Assembly (NCBI GenBank): GCA_900553125.1
Contig: USCB01000023.1
Coordinates: 1-27,810 of the forward strand
Origin: an uncultured Clostridium sp.
GTDB lineage: Bacteria; Bacillota; Clostridia; TANB77; CAG-508
DNA: 27,810 nucleotides
Direction: 5' to 3'
Shown: piece by piece, positions 25,201 to 27,810 of the stretch
How positions within the stretch are numbered: the stretch's first letter is position 1
Layout: each line of letters opens with the position of its first letter
The notes under the pieces: generated by a model
What the model saw: the letters and a program-made list of their open reading frames with translations, nothing else
Database searches by the model: none
What the model was told of the DNA's origin: nothing
Program-made: the position numbers and the translations under genes

Positions 25201-25767
25201 ATGGAAATAGTAGAATTATTATTATTAAGTATAGGTCTTGCAATGGATGCATTTGCGGTATCTATTTGTAAAGGAATATCAATGAAAAAAATGAATTGGA
25301 AAAAGGCTATAATTATAGGTTTATATTTCGGGGGTTTTCAAGCCCTAATGCCAACACTTGGATTTTTCCTTGGAGCAGCTTTTCAAAGTTTGATAACAAG
25401 TATAGATCATTGGATTGCTTTTGCATTGCTTGCAATTATTGGTGGAGGAATGATAAAAGAGTCTTTTGATGATGATAGTGAAAACAAAAATGATGATGTA
25501 AGCTTTAAAACTATGATTATTCTTGCAATCGCTACAAGTATAGATGCATTAGCAATAGGAATTACTTTTGCATTCTTAAATGTTAATTTGTTATTAGCTG
25601 TAAGTTTGATCGGAATTATTACTTTTATTTTATCTGTTGCAGGAACTAAAATTGGAAATAGATTTGGCGATAAATATGAGAGCAAGGCAGAATTAGTTGG
25701 TGGTATTATTTTGGTTTTACTTGGTATTAAAATTTTATTAGAACATTTGGAAATTATAGGATTTTAA
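25201..25767 (+). CDS. mntP: Manganese efflux pump MntP family
   Basis: This 188-residue membrane protein has six predicted helices and two matching signature segments: GLAMDAFAVSICKG near the start and ATSIDALAIGITF in the second half, each with the conserved Asp within the membrane. The pattern is that of MntP (formerly YebN, DUF204), which exports Mn2+. The longer open frame from 25042 is not expected to be used; ATG 25201 has an AAGGAAGGAAT site. The preceding 110 bases are AT-rich, with no recognised yybP-ykoY riboswitch. The gene ends just before the hairpin at 25784. Confidence 0.92.
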   Translation: MEIVELLLLSIGLAMDAFAVSICKGISMKKMNWKKAIIIGLYFGGFQALMPTLGFFLGAAFQSLITSIDHWIAFALLAIIGGGMIKESFDDDSENKNDDVSFKTMIILAIATSIDALAIGITFAFLNVNLLLAVSLIGIITFILSVAGTKIGNRFGDKYESKAELVGGIILVLLGIKILLEHLEIIGF

Positions 25768-25783
25768 ATAAATAAGTAACTGA

Positions 25784-25832
25784 AAAAAACTTCTTTTCAT
25801 ACTATATAAAAAAGTATGAAAGGAAGTTTTTT
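25784..25832 (+). terminator. 20-bp hairpin that also contains the peroxiredoxin ribosome binding site
   Basis: Arms 25784-25803 and 25813-25832 pair throughout, with one G-U pair and a 9-base loop, ending in six Ts. It has the form of an mntP terminator. The right arm contains AAAGGAAG (25819-25826), the ribosome binding site of the gene whose ATG is the next base, 25833. The hairpin would therefore block translation of any transcript that reads through. Confidence 0.85.
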
Positions 25833-26501
25833 ATGGATTATGAATTAATGATGAATTCAAATATCAAAATAGGACAAAAAGCGCCAGATTTTACAGCGAT
25901 AACTACATATGGAAATAGGTGCCTAAAAGACTACGAGGGAAAATGGTTGGTATTTTTCAGTCATCCAGGAGATTTTACGCCAGTGTGTACGACCGAAATG
26001 ATAGCTTTTGCTAATGCATATCAATATTTTCAAAAGATGAATACAGAATTATTAGGATTAAGTATAGATAGCAACGCATCACACTTAGCATGGATGAATG
26101 ACATATTTAAAAGAACGGGAATAGTTTTACCATTTCCAATAGTAGCAGATAGAAGCGGAGAAATAGCAAGGTTATATGGAATGATATCAAAAGATATAAG
26201 TAATACCCAAACTGTCAGGGATGTAATAATAATTGATCCCAATGGGGTTGTAAAAATCATTTTAACATATCCACTTAATGTTGGAAGAAATATTGCAGAA
26301 ATAATAAGAGCTGTGCAAGCACTGCAAATGTCAGAATGCAGTAATGCATCAACTCCTGTAAATTGGATACCAGGGCAACCTGTAATTATTCCTTCACCTC
26401 AGGCTTATCCTGAATTGGAGGAGAGACGAAATTTCATTGAGGAGAATAAAAATGGGTTAAGTTGGTATTTGAGTTTTAAGGAACCGGATGGAAAGTGCTG
26501 A
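25833..26501 (+). CDS. Peroxiredoxin, Prx6 (1-Cys-like) type
   Basis: This 222-residue AhpC/TSA-fold protein has the peroxidatic motif PGDFTPVCTTE with Cys52 and the length and C-terminal extension (PVNWIPGQPVIIP, SWYLSFK) of the Prx6 group. It should reduce hydrogen peroxide or organic peroxides in the cytosol. Further cysteines are Cys30, one in SECSN and the last residue (DGKC), so a resolving cysteine cannot be ruled out. Expression may depend on opening the hairpin at 25784-25832. A weak promoter (TTGGAA, 16 bases, TAAATA) at 25747-25774 is possible inside the mntP end. Confidence 0.93.
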   Translation: MDYELMMNSNIKIGQKAPDFTAITTYGNRCLKDYEGKWLVFFSHPGDFTPVCTTEMIAFANAYQYFQKMNTELLGLSIDSNASHLAWMNDIFKRTGIVLPFPIVADRSGEIARLYGMISKDISNTQTVRDVIIIDPNGVVKIILTYPLNVGRNIAEIIRAVQALQMSECSNASTPVNWIPGQPVIIPSPQAYPELEERRNFIEENKNGLSWYLSFKEPDGKC

Positions 26502-26587
26502 TTTCTGATTTGGGACGGTTCCTTTTCTGGAAAATTTTCCATTGGGGACGGTTCTTTTCGCGAAAAGAACCGTCCCCAATCAGAAAA
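26502..26587. repeat. Compound palindromic element, GGGGACGGTTCTTTT family
   Basis: A perfect 40-bp palindrome at 26541-26580 is preceded by a separate half-site TTTGGGACGGTTCCTTTT at 26509-26526 and by GGAAAATTTTCC at 26529-26540. The outer TTTCTGATT (26502-26510) pairs with AATCAGAAA (26579-26587), so the extra half-site could fold with the far arm in place of the inner one. It lies between the convergent peroxiredoxin and PncC genes and overlaps the PncC stop codon. Confidence 0.88.
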
Positions 26588-27059
26588 GATTAATTAAAGT
26601 ATTGGCAATTGCATTAATTACCATATTTTTTTGCAAATACCTTTCACAATCATCAACAATTATTTCTTTTACAATTAAATCATCATTATAACAAATTGAA
26701 AACCAAACATGATTTAGTGTATTAGTAGGATTATTAGGGTCGATTCTGCCTAGTTGTCCAGTAACACCAATACCTATATCAGAATTTGATTGACGTTTTA
26801 CAGCTTTTGCCATTTCTATTGATGTTTCTTTACTATATACTGTAAATTTTTCTATTATATCAGCAGGTACACCAAATTTTATTTTAGCTTCATTGCAATA
26901 TGTTACATAACTTTCTTTTATAACTGTTGAGGCTCCAGAAATGTTTGTTATTTCATTTGCAATTCCTCCGCCTGTGCAACTTTCCATTGTCGAGATTGTT
27001 AGATTTTTTTGTATTAATTTTTGAACTATTTGAGTCCAGATATTTTGTGTTGAATTCAT
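26580..27059 (-). CDS. pncC: CinA C-terminal-domain (PncC) nicotinamide-nucleotide amidohydrolase
   Basis: This 159-residue single-domain protein carries MESCTGGGIAN with the expected catalytic Ser27, SGASTVIKESYVTYCNEAK (read as the SSxV..G..SY.NEaK pattern), VYSKETSIEMAKAV and GVTGQLG in place of the usual GIAGPGG. It should convert nicotinamide mononucleotide to nicotinate mononucleotide in NAD recycling; the changed glycine loop makes the activity less certain. The stop codon lies in the repeat at 26502-26587. Unlike most genes here, the ATG has no visible ribosome binding site (upstream bases are GTAAAAAATA), which may reflect a sequence junction just before the gene. Confidence 0.85.
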   Translation of the reverse strand: MNSTQNIWTQIVQKLIQKNLTISTMESCTGGGIANEITNISGASTVIKESYVTYCNEAKIKFGVPADIIEKFTVYSKETSIEMAKAVKRQSNSDIGIGVTGQLGRIDPNNPTNTLNHVWFSICYNDDLIVKEIIVDDCERYLQKNMVINAIANTLINLF

Positions 27060-27210
27060 TATTTTTTACATTAAATCATATAAGGCTAAACTAAAATTCA
27101 TTTACTCAATAGGGTCATTAGCGGTTAACTGCTAAAAACATTAGATTTTCGGTCCTTCCTCATAGGCAATTGTTTTTTGTTGTTAATATGTATTGTTAAT
27201 TTCTGTCGCA
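27060..27210. other. Composition boundary between Clostridia-like and Bacteroidota-like DNA
   Basis: Left of about 27060 all features are Clostridia-like (AT-rich, strong ribosome binding sites, local repeat family). Right of about 27210 the DNA is GC-richer, with Bacteroidota promoter sequences and an AraC gene of Bacteroides type. The exact join is not visible in this stretch. A short palindrome TTAGCGGTTAACTGCTAA lies at about 27118-27135; no gene is seen. Confidence 0.55.
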
Positions 27211-27240
27211 AAATTACGTCGGATCCCAAGTGCGTTCAAA
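27209..27240 (-). promoter_or_regulatory. Bacteroidota-type promoter pointing left
   Basis: On the minus strand, TTTG (27237-27240), 20 bases and TAATTTTG (27209-27216) match the Bacteroidota consensus TTTG-N19-21-TAnnTTTG. A second -7-like TATCTTTG is at 27336-27343 without a good -33. It points to a gene that should lie to the left but is replaced by Clostridia-like sequence. The stretch 27210-27423 has an open minus-strand frame ending at 27214 with no start codon. Confidence 0.55.
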
Positions 27241-27423
27241 TACTATTTTATCCAAGAATAATACTTTTTTGCCGGAGTGTATTTTTAACACATCGATGGG
27301 GTAGCCGTAGGCATGAAAGCCTTTGTGACTGGTCGCAAAGATAGATGTGTGAAGGAAAAGAGAAGGGGGGATTTTGTATAGAAATAGGGGGGGATATGTA
27401 TTTATCCCTGTTAAAAAGGTCTC

Positions 27424-27810
27424 TTATACAATGATTTTTGTCTTTTTGTAGTTATCCCGGAACTCTTTGGGAGAGCAGTTTTTCTTTTTCTTAAAGATAC
27501 GGTTGAAGTTCGAGAGGTTATTGAAGCCGCAGTCATAACAAATCTCCGCGATGGATCGTTGCGTGTCCACCAGCATGCGGGCGGCGTAACCGATACGGAT
27601 ATCGGTGATATAGTCGGAGAGGGTCTTCCCGGTCCTCAACTTGAAGAAACGGCTGAAAGCGGAAGGGGCCATACCTACGAGTTCCGCCAGTTGGTTTAGG
27701 CGGATATCCTGTTGGTATCGTTCGTTAATGTAATTTTGTACTTTCTGGATACGACGGCTCTCGGAATGGATATCTGTTATTTTAGCGAATGAGGAGCTGG
27801 CCAATACTTT
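27424..27810 (-). CDS. AraC-family transcriptional regulator, C-terminal part
   Basis: This gene is cut by the right edge: the frame is open to 27810 and the visible TTG near 27804 is probably not the start. The visible ~127 residues are the AraC-type DNA-binding domain with two helix-turn-helices: LNQLAELVGMAPSAFSRFFK (first) and SIAEICYDCGFNNLSNFNRIF (second), then the closing KNCSPKEFRDNYKK. It resembles one-component AraC regulators of Bacteroides relatives, whose N-terminal cupin domain would be outside the window. Codons are GC-richer than everywhere else in the window. No adjacent target genes are seen. Confidence 0.88.
   Translation of the reverse strand, partial: KVLASSSFAKITDIHSESRRIQKVQNYINERYQQDIRLNQLAELVGMAPSAFSRFFKLRTGKTLSDYITDIRIGYAARMLVDTQRSIAEICYDCGFNNLSNFNRIFKKKKNCSPKEFRDNYKKTKIIV

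Noticed and set aside
27214..27385. Open minus-strand frame reading ...HAYGYPIDVLKIHSGKK... to a stop at 27214
   Set aside because: It has no start codon and contains the TATCTTTG promoter-like site. It could be a gene remnant, but I cannot support it.

Overview
The window reads as chromosomal DNA of an AT-rich, low-GC, spore-forming Clostridia-type Firmicute, probably an uncultured gut lineage. The evidence is the AT-rich codon use, strong AGGAGG-type ribosome binding sites before nearly every gene, sigma-A promoters with 17-base spacers, a cotJABC spore-coat operon, a four-subunit pyruvate:ferredoxin oxidoreductase and a pyrBI pair. The last ~600-750 bases differ. They are visibly GC-richer, carry a Bacteroidota-type promoter (TTTG-N20-TAatTTTG) and encode the C-terminal half of an AraC-type regulator typical of Bacteroides relatives. 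This suggests a chimeric contig end, or less likely a recent transfer.

Layout. 1-5775 (+): the tail of an unknown gene, a leader-like region with a small ORF and a perfect 25-bp hairpin, then two large secreted proteins. These are a pilin-signal protein with GLUG repeats and a papain-fold cysteine protease with Big_3-like repeats and a C-terminal LPKAG/membrane anchor. 5799-8916 (-): porC-porD-porA-porB, making acetyl-CoA and reduced ferredoxin from pyruvate. A divergent control region with three copies of a 33-bp-period repeat precedes 9172-12705 (+), an AAA_14/DUF4143 ATPase and a RecD2-like helicase broken by one extra base. 12795-14910 (+): an ECF sigma factor with a probable autoregulatory promoter, followed at once by its likely membrane anti-sigma factor (DUF4179-like). 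15030-16870 (+): pyrB, pyrI and an unrecognised gene that appears frameshifted. 17069-18347 (-): cotJA, cotJB, cotJC. 18512-21061 (+): an acyltransferase and two GT8 glycosyltransferases (the first frameshifted), which look like a small glycolipid or envelope-glycan operon. 21126-26501 (+): an MgtA-type P-type ATPase, a 7TM diguanylate cyclase, MntP and a 1-Cys-type peroxiredoxin. 26580-27059 (-): a CinA C-terminal-domain (PncC) amidohydrolase.

The most unusual structure is a family of palindromic elements built on the half-site ATTGGGGACGGTTCTTTT. It occurs at five intergenic loci as perfect palindromes, tandem halves, a lone half or a compound form, and a longer 38-bp-stem hairpin at 12706-12784 may be related. 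Other points of interest are the 33-bp phased repeats before the ATPase, the ECF-type promoter, a hairpin that buries the peroxiredoxin ribosome binding site, and three single-base frameshifts, which may be sequencing errors or real decay. I see no tRNA, rRNA, CRISPR array, transposase or phage module. I found no single gene cluster that I can claim as a wholly new system.
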